Below, piece after piece: positions 1-11,769 of a stretch of 64,000 bases of DNA (the stretch's first letter is position 1; each line of letters begins with the position of its first letter). The DNA is taken from the NCBI GenBank assembly GCA_012934845.2, contig WNNJ02001160.1, forward strand, positions 172,504 through 236,503. The letters are read 5' to 3'. The stretch comes from Pomphorhynchus laevis. Taxonomy: Eukaryota; Acanthocephala; Palaeacanthocephala; Echinorhynchida; Pomphorhynchidae. Both the position numbers and the translations under genes were made by a program. The notes beneath the pieces are model-generated. The model searched no databases. It was not told the origin of the DNA and saw only the letters and a program-made list of their open reading frames with translations.

Positions 1-1660
1 AGAATTTTTCGTTTGCTCGCAAAGGAACTTGATGGTAAGCGCTTTTTAAATCGAGGGTACTAAACACGTTATTGGACGATATGGTGTCGATCAGGTCGTC
101 AATTCGGGGCATGAGATAAGCGTCGAGGACCGTGAATCTATTTACGGTCTGCGAGTAATCTACTACTAGACGACGACGTCCTTCTCTGTTTACAATAAGA
201 ACTTGCGCACGCCACGGTGAGCGACTGCGCTCGATGATGCCTTCGGACAACATCCGTTTTACTTCCGAAGCAATAAAGCGGCGATCTTCGATATTACGGC
301 GCCGGGACGGAATTGCTGCAGGTTTCCAGTTTTTAAAATCGTCTGAAAATAACGACGGTATATCGATTTCCATGCTCGATAGTTGCCCAATGGTTAATGT
401 TTCTTGCTTAGCATTTCCTCGAAGTCGAATGGAAACACTTGAATGCAAGCGCAGGAATGGATGACCAAGTATGAGATCACGACAAAGATGAGGCATGACG
501 AAGCATTGAATGTCAGTATAGTTTCGGTCACAGTAAGATATCGGTAATACGCATCGTTCATTGCATACGGATGTAAATGATGAATTAGCCATGGAAATCC
601 TAACACAACAAGATTCTGTAGGAATACCTAGTTTTCGAATAACTGATGAATCGACAAAGTTAAAAGAGCTCCCTGTATCGATAAGAGCATCCAGCTGTTG
701 TGTTCCAACGCGAACTTGTACCGTCATGTCGTCAAGTTTAGATGCATCACCATTTGCATTTTGACAGGATATGATATTAAGTGATTCACAGTCGGACGCG
801 TATGGTCGAGTACTACGGTTGTATTTTCGTCAAGATCGAAGCAACTTAGTTCGACAAACTTTTTCGTAGTGTCCACGTTTTAAGCAGAATGAACATTCAG
901 CATCCCGGGCTGGACAACGATTTCGTGTATGCATAACTCCACCACAAAAGTAGCACCTTTTCTTGTTGATCTTTTGAGCTACGGCAATAGATTCTTCACT
1001 TTCAGAAATATCAGTATTTCCTTTTGAACCTTTGGTTTCCCTTAAGGCATTTACTGTGAATTCGGATGTGTGTCGATATTCGTTTGATTGAGTTTGAGCT
1101 GCTTCAATCGTTCGAGCGACTTGATAAGCTTTCTCTTTGTCGATGTCATTGGTTTCGAGTATGCGCTGAAGAATTTCATTTGACTGCAATCCCGTAATAA
1201 ATGAATCGCAAATGAGAATATCGCGCAGCTCCTTAGCTTTCACATCTTTGAAGGTGCATTGTCGCGCAAGTGTTTCAAGACGATCCACATAGTTAGATAT
1301 CGATTCATCGAGAGTTTGTCGTGCAGAACACAGTAGATGTCGTTTGTAAACCGAATTTGTAGATTTTATGAATGCTTTGTCGAGGACATCCATTGCTGAA
1401 TCATAATCCAGGCACTCGTCAATCTTGTCGAATAATTGAGCGGAAATTGAGATTTTCAGGAGATCAAGTTTGTCATCTTGTGAATCCATTTTGATGCGTT
1501 TGATAAATGTTTCGAAGCGATATCGCCAGTGACGCCATTCGCGTTCTGCTTCAGGACAGTCTGTCGTTAGTTTGAGTGTATCCGGCTTGAACAGAGTATC
1601 CATCAAGACAATTCGTGAATAAAATTGTGATAACCAGAGAGAATAATGGCTTTTATTCAC
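1..1660 (-). mobile_element. Ty3/Gypsy-like LTR retrotransposon fossil, partial
   Basis: A gag-like frame at 830-1660 ends in two zinc knuckles of the CCHC type, and the sequence to its left (1-780) reads on the same strand as protease-like and then reverse transcriptase sequence of the Ty3/Gypsy kind. The element runs off the left edge of the window, so only gag and the start of pol are seen. No LTR was recognised next to gag; a LINE copy begins at about 1690. The gag frame is open, the pol part looks broken. Age: moderately old, judged only from the loss of an open pol frame. Confidence 0.8.
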
Positions 1661-1689
1661 GAATCTACAAATAGTAGGTAAAGTTAAAT

Positions 1690-2660
1690 ATAAAGTAAAA
1701 TGAATATAAAGTTAAATGATAAAGTAATTAAATGTGATACCACAATGCTATACACCAATGACATCATCAACTATGCTCACGCACCCGCGCATCGCATACA
1801 CGATATCGGCATTTCTGCCTCAAGCTGTCTTTCTTCTATCTACAAACGTCTATCCAATCTCCATCTCGTTCTAAACCCTGACAAGTCTAAAATAGTGTGG
1901 ATACTCCCCCGTAAACCAAACATATCTCTTCCCACTGAATATTTTGCCTCATCGACCATACTCATGGTCCACAATCTCAATTTCTTAGTATTCCATTTCG
2001 ATAATCATCTTTACCTTAAACCTTTCGTCCGTGACAAGGTCCGCTCGTCTAACTTAATTCTCCGTGACATCCGTCGTATCCGCCCCCTTATCGACTTCCG
2101 TTCTGTTGTCTCTTCTTTCATCGCTTATTTTCCCTAAAATTTATTACTGCCTTAGCTTTTTCGCCAATTCTCCAAAATCCATCATTCTACCCCTACAACG
2201 CATAATCAACTCCGCCGTTCGAGTGCTCTTTCGTCTCTGTCGCTTCAACCACATATCCACATATCTTACCCAACTCTCCTGGCCCACAATCCACATCCGC
2301 ATCAAACTCCGCCTTCTCGTAACTTTTCGTCTCATCGCTGATGGCTCCCCATTGTTCATCAACCTTCTTTTCTTAGACGACACTAGCCCCACCTCACTAT
2401 CGCTGCGTTCCCGTCATACCCTCTTACTTCATGTTCCCAATTACTTCAACAACTATGGTCTCCGATCCTTTATCGCCGCCGCCTCACTCGCCTAGAATCA
2501 ACCCCCTCTCGACGTCCGCCGCACTCCCTCATTTATCACATTCAAACATCTCCTCCGTTCACACCTTCCCCAACACATGATTTACATTTTTGTTTTGTTG
2601 TGGTCGTGTAAGCGTGCGCTGGCAAGCATTTGCCACCTTAAATAAATATTTTTTAATATC
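1690..2660 (+). mobile_element. LINE-A copy, 3' RT fragment
   Basis: Two plus-strand frames (1700-2137 and 2064-2495) give the C-terminal half of a LINE reverse transcriptase, with DKSKIVWILPRK and PFVRDKVRSSNLILRDIRRI, which recur in all LINE-A copies here. The catalytic YADD is YTND in this copy, so it is dead. The 3' end carries the family tail (GTAAGCGTGCGCTGGCAAGC near 2608) followed by TTAAATAAATA. The copy is 5'-truncated and frameshifted near 2100. The clade is uncertain; an L2/CR1-like APE-type LINE is the best guess. Confidence 0.8.
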
Positions 2661-2689
2661 ACTCCCTCCACCTCCTTATCTACACAAGC

Positions 2690-3835
2690 ACGTCTCACCA
2701 AGATGTTTCCGCCTTCATATCCATCCTCTCGTCTCTTGTTCCTGTATATAAACCGTACTTTTTCAACGACATCTCTCCTGTCGCATTCACTGGCCTAGCG
2801 GGGTGGCTGAACCTTGCAAGTACCCATAAGATTCAGTCATAAGCTCCCTGATTTTCTTTGTTCTGCTTGGCGATCTATATCCGTTTACCAAACCTTACTT
2901 CTTTAACGTCATGAAAAACGCCAATCACATCCTAATCTATGATCATGCAACCGCTCATCGCATATAACATACCGGCATTTATGCCTCCAACTATATTTCT
3001 TCTATCTAAAAATGTCTATCCCATCTTCATCTCGTTATAAATCCCGACAATTCCAAAATAATGTGAATCCTCTCCCGATAACGTAACATATAGTTAGGTT
3101 ACCTTCCTGTATCTTTTGACTCGTCAATCATCCTCATAGTCCACAATCTCAATTTCTTAGTATTCCATTTCGATGATCACCTTTACCTTAAACCTTTCGT
3201 CCGCGACAAAGTCCGCTCATTTAACTTAATTCTCAGTGACATCCGCCGTATCCGCCCCCTTATCTACTTCCGTTCTTGTATGTCTCTTCTTTCATCGCTT
3301 CTCTTTCCTAAAACCGATTACTGGCTCAGCCTTTTCGCCAATTTTCCAAAATCAATCATCCTAACCCTACAATGCATCATCAACTCCGCCGTTCGTGTGC
3401 TTCTAAGTGTCCGTCCCTTCGACCATACATTCACAATCTTGCCCGACTCCCATGACCCACCATCCACATCCGCATCCAAATCCGCCTTCTTCTCATCATT
3501 TTTCGTCTCATCGCTGTCGTCTCCCCATTCATAAACTTCCCTTTCTTAGACGACAATTGTCCGACATTTCTATCGCTGCATTCCCATCATTTACTCTTAC
3601 TTAACGTTCTTTATTACTCAAACAACTACGATCTCCGATCTTTCCTCGACTACACCCCATTCGCCTGGAATCAGCTCCCTCTCGACATCCGCCGAGATCC
3701 TTCCTTTATCATATTCAAATACCTCCTCCGTTCCCACCTTCTCGACACATGATTTAGATGTTTGTCGTGGTCATGTAAGCGTGCGCCGGAACGCATTTGC
3801 CACGTAAAAATAAATCCTTTTTTCTTAACAATTCT
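2690..3835 (+). mobile_element. LINE-A copy, degenerate 3' fragment
   Basis: Second tandem copy of the same LINE end. From about 2930 it reads a decayed YADD region, then PFVRDKVRSFNLILSDIRRI and the downstream C-terminal segment (3280-3534), in several broken frames. It ends in the same tail (CATGTAAGCGTGCGCCGGAA at 3774) and an A-rich stretch. It is more decayed than the copy to its left, so the two were probably independent insertions. Confidence 0.75.
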
Positions 3836-3927
3836 CGCAGTGAACTCTGTGATATGGAAGAAGAGATAGCAAAGTGAATAGAAATACGTTCAAATCAAAT
3901 CAGCTAACTAATCCTTTTTTACGTAAA

Positions 3928-3985
3928 AAAATGATTTATTTTTACGTGGCAAATGCGTGCCGGCGCACGCTTACATGACCACAAA
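3928..3985 (-). mobile_element. LINE-A 3' tail, solo fragment
   Basis: Only the last ~55 bases of the family are present, on the minus strand: a tail with GCGTGC/GCACGC inverted arms followed by a T-rich (plus-strand) run. It lies between two other copies and shows extreme 5' truncation. Confidence 0.6.
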
Positions 3986-4106
3986 AAACGATCATGTAAG
4001 TTGAAAACCCTAAAATTACGTACAAGCATATATAATAATACAATAATAATACAAATTTATTTAATGTGGCAAATGCGTACAAGCTGTACGCTTACAAGTC
4101 CACAAA

Positions 4107-5207
4107 TTACAACGAAACAGTATAGCAGATAAATTGTTTAAATGATATCGGATTTGTCGTTTGAAGCACGGCAGAAAAGATATCTTCTCTCACAAAGAGA
4201 GAAGATATGAGAGTCATACAAGAAGGGAAATCGATCAATCTACGAACTTGACGGATGTTGCGGAGTATCAAGGTAGATGAGTGTACTTTATCTCTAACAA
4301 TATGTTTAAGTGAAAGTCGGTTGTCAAAATGGAAGCCTAGGAAAACGAAATTATCAACGATAGGAAGAATTGTAGAATATAATGATACGGAGGGAGGTTC
4401 GAAGCCGAGGCGTCGAGGTAGGATCCACATAATTTTGGATTTATCAGGATTCAGAGAAAGGCGAAGTGAAGAAAGATGATTGGAAATTGAGACAAGACAG
4501 TCGGAAGTAGAAACACTAGGATCGTGAATACGATAAACAGGTGCATGAGCATAGATGAAAATGTCATCAGCATATTGCATAACATGGAAGTTAAATTTAT
4601 GAGAAATCGAAGACAAATCACCAAAAAGAGAGAAAAGCATAGGGCCAAATACTGAGCCTTGTGGAACACAGGACGGGATTGACGAAGGATGGGTGAGAGA
4701 AGAGTTAGAATAGACGCGAAATGTATGGTTTGATAGATATAAAGAAAATCATGATACAGTGGGTAAAGAGAAGCCATAATCATGACGAAGGCGATGGAGA
4801 AGAATCGAGTGATCGACGATGTTAAAAGCAGACGATAGATCAAGAGAAACTATGACACTACATAATTTACGATCGCGCGATATGAGTAAGTCGTTATAAA
4901 CTTCAAGACAGGCAATTTCGGTAGAGTATTTAGAGCGAAAAGCGGCTTGGAATGGAGGAAATAATTTGGAGGAAAAGAGATATGTATTAACTTGCTTAAG
5001 AACGAGACGCTCAAGGAGTTTAGAAAGAGTTGGGAGAAGTGAAATAGGACGGTACGAAGATAGTAGTGAAGAGTCGAGAGGTTGCTTTTTGATGAGAGGA
5101 CGAACAGTGACGCATTTCCAGATGGAAGGAAATGTACGGCTACGGATGGACGAGTTGAACAATGTGGTTAGGAAGGGTAAGATAGAGGAGAAGGTATTTT
5201 TAAGCAA
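4107..5207 (-). pseudogene. LINE-A reverse transcriptase, frameshifted
   Basis: Three overlapping minus-strand frames cover the RT: fingers and palm with FQAAFRSKYSTEIACLEVYN and VSLDLSSAFNIVDHS (motif A), then the YADDIFIYAH active site (motif C), then the thumb region with RDKVHSSTLILRNIRQVRRL. Motif B is split by a frameshift around 4700-4840. The catalytic aspartates of motifs A and C are kept, so decay is recent compared with the copies at 1.7 and 2.7 kb. Confidence 0.75.
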
Positions 5208-5867
5208 GTGAGTGGGAATTGGGTCAGAAGGAGAGGTTTTATTAGATTATGACAGCAGAACCGAAGAAACTTCATCAGACGAAACGGGAAGAAGGTGGAA
5301 TAGTTCTGGGAGGGAAGTATTTAAAGAGAAGAGTGGGTACAAGGGGGCTGTGGGTAGTATGGAAAGTAAAATAGATAGCTTAGTTTGTAGATAAGAAGAA
5401 AATTCATCAGGATTTATATTACAAGGGGTAGATTATCGTGAAAGAATTGAGATTAAGATTTTTTAATGAGATTTAGAGTTGGAAGATGACTCGAGTTGAT
5501 TTCGCCAAAGGAGAGTACGTTTAGTACGTATAAGAATGAGATATGAACGGCGTTGAGAAAAGTAGTAATCACGAAGATTTGGAAGGAGTGAGTTAGGAGA
5601 ACGTTTAAGAAAGCGTTTATATATACGAAAAGAGTGACGGAGTCGACGCTTAGAAAGACCACAGTCAGAATCGAACCAGGGAGCATGGCGCAAGCGCTGG
5701 GAACGTCGAAGTCGACTAGGCGGAAGGTTATTAAGGATCGACGTAAGTTCAGAATCAAACAGAATGCAGAGATCATCGGGAGAGATAGTTAAGAGGAATT
5801 GAAAAGAGTGAAAAATTGAGTAAGGCTGTGCAGAGAACAGGGATATCGAGAAGTTTCCAGGGTCGAC

Positions 5868-6620
5868 TTAGTGTAGATAATGGTAAAGGCGGAGAAGAAG
5901 GATGGGGACGAGTAAGAGTAAGAGTGACAAGGAAATGATCGGACAAACCGGGATCAGTAATTGACAAGGAAGTATAGTCATTGAAGCAGATAGGGACAGC
6001 AATGATGTCGAGAGCACCGCCGAGAATATGAGTTGGGCTTGTTGAAAGTAATTTATTGTTAAAATCAGAAAAAAAAGATTAGTTAAAGTGATAGAGTCAG
6101 AGTCAGACGGGCGATCAAGACGAATGTTAAAGTCAACGAGAACAAAAGAATGATTATAAGACAATGAACAGTGAGAAATAAGATCTGCAAGGTCGTTAAA
6201 GAAAATACGTGAGGGGGCAACTGAACCTGGACGGTATACAATCACAAGTTCCAGAGGGAAAGGAGTTGATAATCTGCATATGAGTAATTTGAACGAGGTG
6301 TAACGCATGTTACCGTTAATTTTACGTAAAGACATTGTGTGACGACCAATGGCAACTATACCGCCATGGTTAAAAGCAGTAGATGTATGAGAGGCAATTG
6401 GACGAGCTGAGTCAACTAAAGAACTACCAGAGCGACATAGACGACGAATAGCAAGATCGTCGGAGTCACAATGCCATGATTCGGTAATGCAGAGAATATC
6501 GATAGATAATTGATCGAAGATATCAAGGAGCATATTAGCTTTGTGAAGAATGGAGCGAGTGTTGAATAGACTAAGACGAAAAGTATGCTTAGGAGCGAGA
6601 TCGACTAGCGAAGAAGACAA
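5868..6620 (-). CDS. LINE-A apurinic-like endonuclease (APE) domain, partial frame
   Basis: The frame encodes an exonuclease/endonuclease/phosphatase fold domain that nicks the target for target-primed reverse transcription. Visible marks are the FNTRSILHKANML segment (the catalytic N of this family), DILCITESW with the catalytic Glu, VIVYRPG, and a degenerate HSFVLVDFNIR where GDFN is expected. The frame stays open upstream to about 7220 with no clear ATG, so the start is not certain. It frameshifts at about 5868 before the SDH motif, which appears in another frame (SDHFLVTLTL, 5773-5967). Inactive copy. Confidence 0.75.
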   Translation of the reverse strand: MSSSLVDLAPKHTFRLSLFNTRSILHKANMLLDIFDQLSIDILCITESWHCDSDDLAIRRLCRSGSSLVDSARPIASHTSTAFNHGGIVAIGRHTMSLRKINGNMRYTSFKLLICRLSTPFPLELVIVYRPGSVAPSRIFFNDLADLISHCSLSYNHSFVLVDFNIRLDRPSDSDSITLTNLFFLILTINYFQQAQLIFSAVLSTSLLSLSASMTILPCQLLIPVCPIISLSLLLLLVPILLLRLYHYLH

Positions 6621-7544
6621 GGGGGAGATGGGACGCCATCGAATTTTTGGCCTTGTGTGTACAACGTGAAAATTTCCATTGATTTGACGTATAGATAAGG
6701 ATGACTCGCCGTTTGTTTCACGTCGATGTTTTTCAATGCGAGCTAAATTGAGCTGGGCAATATCAGAAGGGGAGCGGTCAGGAAAGATACGGCAAGTAGA
6801 TGAAGTGGTAAGAAGTTTAAAACGTTGGGAGATTACCGAAGAGGTATGTGAACTATGTCGTAAAACGATTTTTAAGAGTGGATGATTGAGATGATTGGGT
6901 TTAGTGCATTTGTTTAACCGGATAAAGGATATAGGAGCGATATTATTGAAGAGGGATGGGTTATCATCAGGAAGAATGGTTGCTAGGATAGACCTGAAAG
7001 CAGATACATCATCATCGAGGCAAGATTGTGGAAAAGCAGGTTCGGAAAGCTTTAAGTTTGAAATGATTATACAGCGATCGCGCGAAGGAAAACGATTTCG
7101 TGGAAGTGGTGGACGGACAGAGCTTGTAGGAGTCGAGGCAGATGAGCAGATAGAAGTGGAAATGACAGATGTGCTTGATAGAGAATTAATATTGGTTGGT
7201 GCAAGTGTGACAGGAGCTGGGTGTTGAATCGGTTGATCAGAGATGTGACTGGATATGATTTTTAATGAAGGATGTAAATTATTTGGAAGTGTTACGTGGG
7301 AGGTAGAGTAAGGAGAATTAAGATAGGTTGAAGCATGAGTGACAAGAATGGAGTGTTGAATCAGTTGATCGGAAATGTTACTGGAAATGATTTTGATGGA
7401 AGGATGTAAATTATTGAAAAGTGATACGGGATAGGTCGAGTAAGAAGTCCGTGAAGAGAATAAAGAAGTTTGAGATTTATTAAGATTGGGGGAGGTTTGT
7501 GATAATTTTGTGATTCATATAGACTTACTTTAAAAATGATTTAT

Positions 7545-8012
7545 TTTTACGTGGCAATTTACGTGGCAAATGTGTGCCGGCACACGCTAACATGACCACG
7601 AAAAAAATCTAAATCATGTGTCGAGAAGGTGGGAACTAAGGAAGAATTTGAATGTGATAAATGCACATCGAGAGGAAGATGATTCCAAGAGAGTGGGGAG
7701 AAGTTACGAGAAGGCGGAGTTGGATTCGGATGTGGATGGTGGGTTATGGGAGTCGGGCAAGATATGTGGATGTGTGATCAAAGTGACATAGACGTAAGAG
7801 CACTCGAATGGCGGAGTTAATGGTGTGTTGCAGGGGTGGGATGATGAATTTTGGAGAATTGGCGAAAAGGCTGAGGCAGTTATCGATTTTATGGAAGATA
7901 AGCGGTGAAAGAAGAGACGTACAAGAACGGAAGTCCATAAGGGGGTGGATACGGCAGATGTCACGGAGAATTAAGTTAGACGAGCGGACATTGTCATAGA
8001 CGAACGGACACT
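7545..8012 (-). mobile_element. LINE-A copy, 3' fragment
   Basis: Minus-strand fragment with DNVRSSNLILRDICRIHPLM and the C-terminal segment in two frames (8091-7744 and 7964-7704), ending in the family tail at 7600-7545, where GTGGCAAAT is partly duplicated. It abuts the nearly full-length copy but is in its own 3' to 5' frame, so it is a separate insertion. Confidence 0.7.
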
Positions 8013-8645
8013 GGTTTGGTTGGATCAACACGGTCGCTGCTTTATTTCGAACGTATGAAAATACTTTAAGTATGTCGAGTTGAAATTTCACTCAAGCTGG
8101 TATATTTGATGTTTGTGTGGAGGAATTTTACCACATCCGCAGCATACATGTCGTTTTACATTCAATTTAAGTAAGATAACAGATCTCCGCGAAAAAAATA
8201 CAGTTTACAAAGATCACTTTCGCCTTCAAAAAGACTGTAACTAATTGTGATCGAATCGCACGACTTTTGAACAATGTGCCTGCCACAATAATCAACTGCC
8301 CCAGTAAATTATTTTTAAAGTGCATCCTACGTCAGAAGTTTTAGTCTAACATTTATCTTTGATTGTTTTGTTCAAGTTTTTTCTTTTTTTTTCTTTTTTC
8401 TTTTTCTTGCTATTTTTATTTAGTTTTTATTTTTTTGTGATCAAACTTTCTATGAGCCCTTGGCTATTAAGTTGCTGTATGTAATAATATTTATTATAGA
8501 GTACAAGACTAAGCCGCAAATGGTATTCAATCTGTTCATTGCTGATATTAAAATAATGCGTATTGCAAAGAATACTTCGTAAATCGCAATAATTAGGAAG
8601 ATAATCGAGCGAAGACTGGCTTAATGGAAAGCTGGAGTGTTTAAA
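8012..8645. other. No gene recognised
   Basis: About 630 bases of AT-rich sequence with long T/TTC runs near 8370-8430. I see no coding frame or repeat shared with other parts of the window. Confidence 0.5.
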
Positions 8646-9627
8646 AAAAGATTTATCTATTTTATTAATTTAGTGCTTTATTCGATGATGCTTCTATGTT
8701 ACAGATTCTAATCTTAATAGAAAGATCAGAAAAGAAAGATTGATTGGTGAAGAAAAATATCGAACACAAAAAAATGACTGTGTAACGTCAGCGACTTCGG
8801 TTATTGGATCAAAAAATGACTCAGGTGTTCTCACCTTTTTTGAAAAATTGAATATTATTAATTGACAACAAATTAAGCCGAGGCTCTTTACAAGTTGCTT
8901 CACAAGAAATAAAAAGAATAAAAAGAATAAGGGTCGATTTGTCAGTCCCTCATCAGATGAACCACTAAAAATGTCACCGTTGTCTTGAGAAGGAAGGGTC
9001 ATCATCCAATAGGGCGCAAAAACTAGAAGCAGTAGACGACAAAACGGTCGAACTCTGAAGCGAATTCCAAGATCGTATGACTCGTTTGGCAAAGCAGGAA
9101 ACTGCATGCATGTACCTTTGTGTTTTCAGCATCAGGGGGTGTCCGCGAAGAGAAGGTTGACCTCTCAGTTGCAGTAGATGTGACAGTGGATGATCTTTAG
9201 TATGCAGAATTTTCCAAACAAGAGAGAGATCTCGCTTGTCACGGATATATCGCAGACAAGGCATATTTAATATCTGGAGGCGTTATCCGTAGCCAAAAAT
9301 ATGCAGCCCTGAGACTAATTTAGTTGTTGATCTGAACACATTCTCAAATGCACGACGCTCATAAGTAGTTTCGGGATATCAAGCTGGCGATGCGTATAAG
9401 ATATGGCTCAAGAAAAACGCATTTGCTAAGGTATGGTAACATAACGGATCTATGCCTCTCAGAGCTCAACGAGAATGTGCTATTAAGCGCTTTGTGATGC
9501 AACACACATAGTCTGAATGCTTTCGAGTTGATAAGTCAGCACAAACCCAAACTCCCAAATCTTTATATGAGTAGGTTCTTTTAATACTAATTGAACCAAA
9601 CTGGTACTCACCTCGAAGATGATCACA

Positions 9628-10161
9628 TTATCTTCGTGATATACGCATACATGTACATTTAGCGGAATTAATCCTCAAGTGATTTCGTTTAGACCAATGG
9701 GATATAACGTCGACGTCGCTTTGTAAATGCCGTTTATCAAGATCGGAAATAATAGGTCGCCAAACTTTAAGATCATCTGCATATAATATACTGAATGAAC
9801 TGATATTTAGTATCAAATCGTTGATATAAAGACTGAATAAGATGAGACCCAATTCACTTCTCTGTGGAAAACCTAACAACACTGGAAATGGACCCGACAG
9901 CAACTCACTCACTCGTACGACACTTTGTCGGTTGGAAAGGAATACACGAATCCAGTTTATGATCCTCTTATCAAGATGAATGTGCTCCAACTTCTCAATA
10001 AGACGCGTGTGATTAACTGAGTCGAACGCTTTTGAGAAATCAAATAAAATGACATCAACTGGTATACCTTGATCATAATATTGATACCAATTTTCACGTG
10101 CATGTACAAGATTAGTAGTCGTGGAATAACCTTTTCGGAAGCCATGCTGTACTGGATTCAA
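9628..10161 (-). pseudogene. LINE-B RT palm, continuation
   Basis: Continues the RT in a shifted frame: QHGFRKGYSTTTNLVHARE, FDFSKAFDSVNHTRLIEKLE (motif A), GFPQRSELGLILFSLYINDL (motif B, GVPQGSVLGP altered), YADDLKVWRP (motif C intact) and a thumb start. Altered motif B residues and the frame break make it inactive. The remaining tail, homologous to the copy at 25.5-26.1 kb, is found in pieces down to 8974. Confidence 0.75.
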
Positions 10162-11531
10162 AATTTGAAACTATCTAGAAATTCTATTATTTGTCGCTTA
10201 ATCAATCTCTCTAGCATACGACAGCACACGCAAGTGAGATTAATAGGCCTATAATTGTCAATGGACAAGCTATCCCCTTTCTTATAAATAGGACAGATGA
10301 TGGAATTCTGCCAATCAGAAGGAACAACGCCAGAAGCAACAGACGCAGATAAAATATTGTAAAGCGGATGACATATTATGTCAGCGATGTTGCGCAAATA
10401 TACGGGCGGTAAGCCATCTGGACTCGCACCTGCTTTACATTTAAGTTTCCGAAGCTCTTGGAGAACATCATCACATCGGAAGAGGTCTCTAGTGTCATCT
10501 CCGGGCGATTCAAATGTACACGGATCACCCATTGTCACATCCTTATGGTCAAGATTCAAAGAATGGAAATGATTTCCAAACATATTTGATATCTGCAAAG
10601 AATCAGTTATGAATTTCTCATCGTCACGCTGTATGCAATTTATATGTTTACAGCGCGTATGCTTAGCAGTCACATACCTAAAGAAAGAGCGGGGATCACG
10701 GTGACAGTTTATACTTAGCTGTTTTTCGAAAGATCGCCTAACAGTTCGCTTCATGGACGTGACGAGGTTTCGCCAGTTCTTATAAGTGCTGAAATTAGCT
10801 CTGTCTTTACGATAGTCATTAAAGGCCTTACGTCTCATCGTCAAAGCATGTTTTATGTCGATATTAAACCAAGGCAGTGAGATCGATGTCGAACAGTGTA
10901 TACTCTGAAGAGGTGAGAAACGATTAAGGAGGTGGTACAGAGTATCCCTGAAAAACTGCCATGAATATTCGACGCTAACATCAAAAGCATCCAACCACAT
11001 TACCCCAACGAGATATTTATTTACTAGAGCAAAGTCAGTTGTGAATGGGTTTACAGACAACGTTGGATTTACGCTATGTGAGTAGACATCACTCAGACCA
11101 ATCGAAATGACCACATGATCTGAATGACCTATTGGGTCCAGATAGCTTAATCTATCGAGAATGTCATATGGTACAGTAAGGCATAAATCCAAAAGTGAAT
11201 GTGAATCCAGTGAAAATCTTGTACTCTGACTGACATGTTGCTTAAGAGCCAAGCTGTTTATTGAGCCAAGTAGCTTCAAATTCTTGACATCCGAGTCATT
11301 GGAAGTGTAATTAACCCAATTGACAGATGACATGTTGAAATCATTGAGTACAACAAATTTATCACAATAACTACTTCTCTCCATTAAAGCAGCTATGCTA
11401 TCTGTGTTTGATCTTGGAGAACGATACACAGTCAATACCGTTATTGGGTGTTGACAATATAGCTTAATACACAATGTTTTATTATGGTTAATATCATCAC
11501 TAAGAGTTTCAATTACTCGGAATTGAAGCAT
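10158..11531 (-). CDS. LINE-B endonuclease plus RT N-terminal part
   Basis: A 457-codon frame. Residues 1-170 are the C-terminal part of an APE endonuclease, with TVYRSPRSNTDS, FVVLNDFNMSSVNWVNY (GDFN degenerated to NDFN), LLDLCL and GHSDHVVI (SDH motif). A linker follows, with the basic MKRTVRRSFEKQ segment. From about residue 355 the RT fingers begin: SPDGLPPVYLRNIADI, VVPSDWQNSIICPIYKKGD and NYRPINLTCVCCRMLERL. The frame goes on upstream to about 11665 without an ATG. It ends in a stop inside the RT and resumes in the next frame at 10161. Confidence 0.8.
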   Translation of the reverse strand: MLQFRVIETLSDDINHNKTLCIKLYCQHPITVLTVYRSPRSNTDSIAALMERSSYCDKFVVLNDFNMSSVNWVNYTSNDSDVKNLKLLGSINSLALKQHVSQSTRFSLDSHSLLDLCLTVPYDILDRLSYLDPIGHSDHVVISIGLSDVYSHSVNPTLSVNPFTTDFALVNKYLVGVMWLDAFDVSVEYSWQFFRDTLYHLLNRFSPLQSIHCSTSISLPWFNIDIKHALTMRRKAFNDYRKDRANFSTYKNWRNLVTSMKRTVRRSFEKQLSINCHRDPRSFFRYVTAKHTRCKHINCIQRDDEKFITDSLQISNMFGNHFHSLNLDHKDVTMGDPCTFESPGDDTRDLFRCDDVLQELRKLKCKAGASPDGLPPVYLRNIADIICHPLYNILSASVASGVVPSDWQNSIICPIYKKGDSLSIDNYRPINLTCVCCRMLERLIKRQIIEFLDSFKF

Positions 11532-11769
11532 ATTAGAGATATACGCGATAACACCTCCTCCAATCTTGCCTGTTCTATCACTTCTACTTAAGCTGTATCC
11601 CTCAATGAATATATCTACGTCTGCTATTGACGAGCTAAGCCAAGATTCTGTGAAAATACCTTCATCTATTACGATATATATTTTTTCTTTACTTTTTCTT
11701 ATTTTTTAACAGTGCAACTGTGAGCTTTGCTCGTCTGTTTGTAAGAAAAAGAAAAATTTTTATTTTCGT

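Larger units (their letters stand above)
4045..7500 (-). mobile_element. LINE-A copy, nearly full length
   Basis: The longest LINE-A copy. In transcription order it has an ORF1-like low-complexity Ser/Pro/Thr-rich region (about 7500-6620) read in the same frame as the endonuclease (6620-5868), an EN-RT linker (5776-5453), the RT (5207-4107, in three frames) and the conserved 3' tail (4107-4045). The ORF1-like frame running into the endonuclease suggests that the two were one protein or that ORF1 is reduced. The RT keeps YADD (MQYADDIFIYAHAPVY). Frameshifts near 5800, 4800 and 4640 make it inactive. Confidence 0.8.
8650..11665 (-). mobile_element. LINE-B copy (CR1/Jockey-like), 5'-truncated
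   Basis: Minus-strand element with endonuclease (from about 11665, beginning at the FTESWLSSSIADVDIFIEGY segment), EN-RT linker, RT (10158-9628) and a degenerate C-terminal tail (9264-8974). It is homologous over its whole length to the plus-strand copy at 22.87-26.15 kb. Its 5' end stops at about 11665, inside the endonuclease, directly beside a family C LINE. Frame breaks lie near 10160 and between 9628 and 9264. Confidence 0.8.
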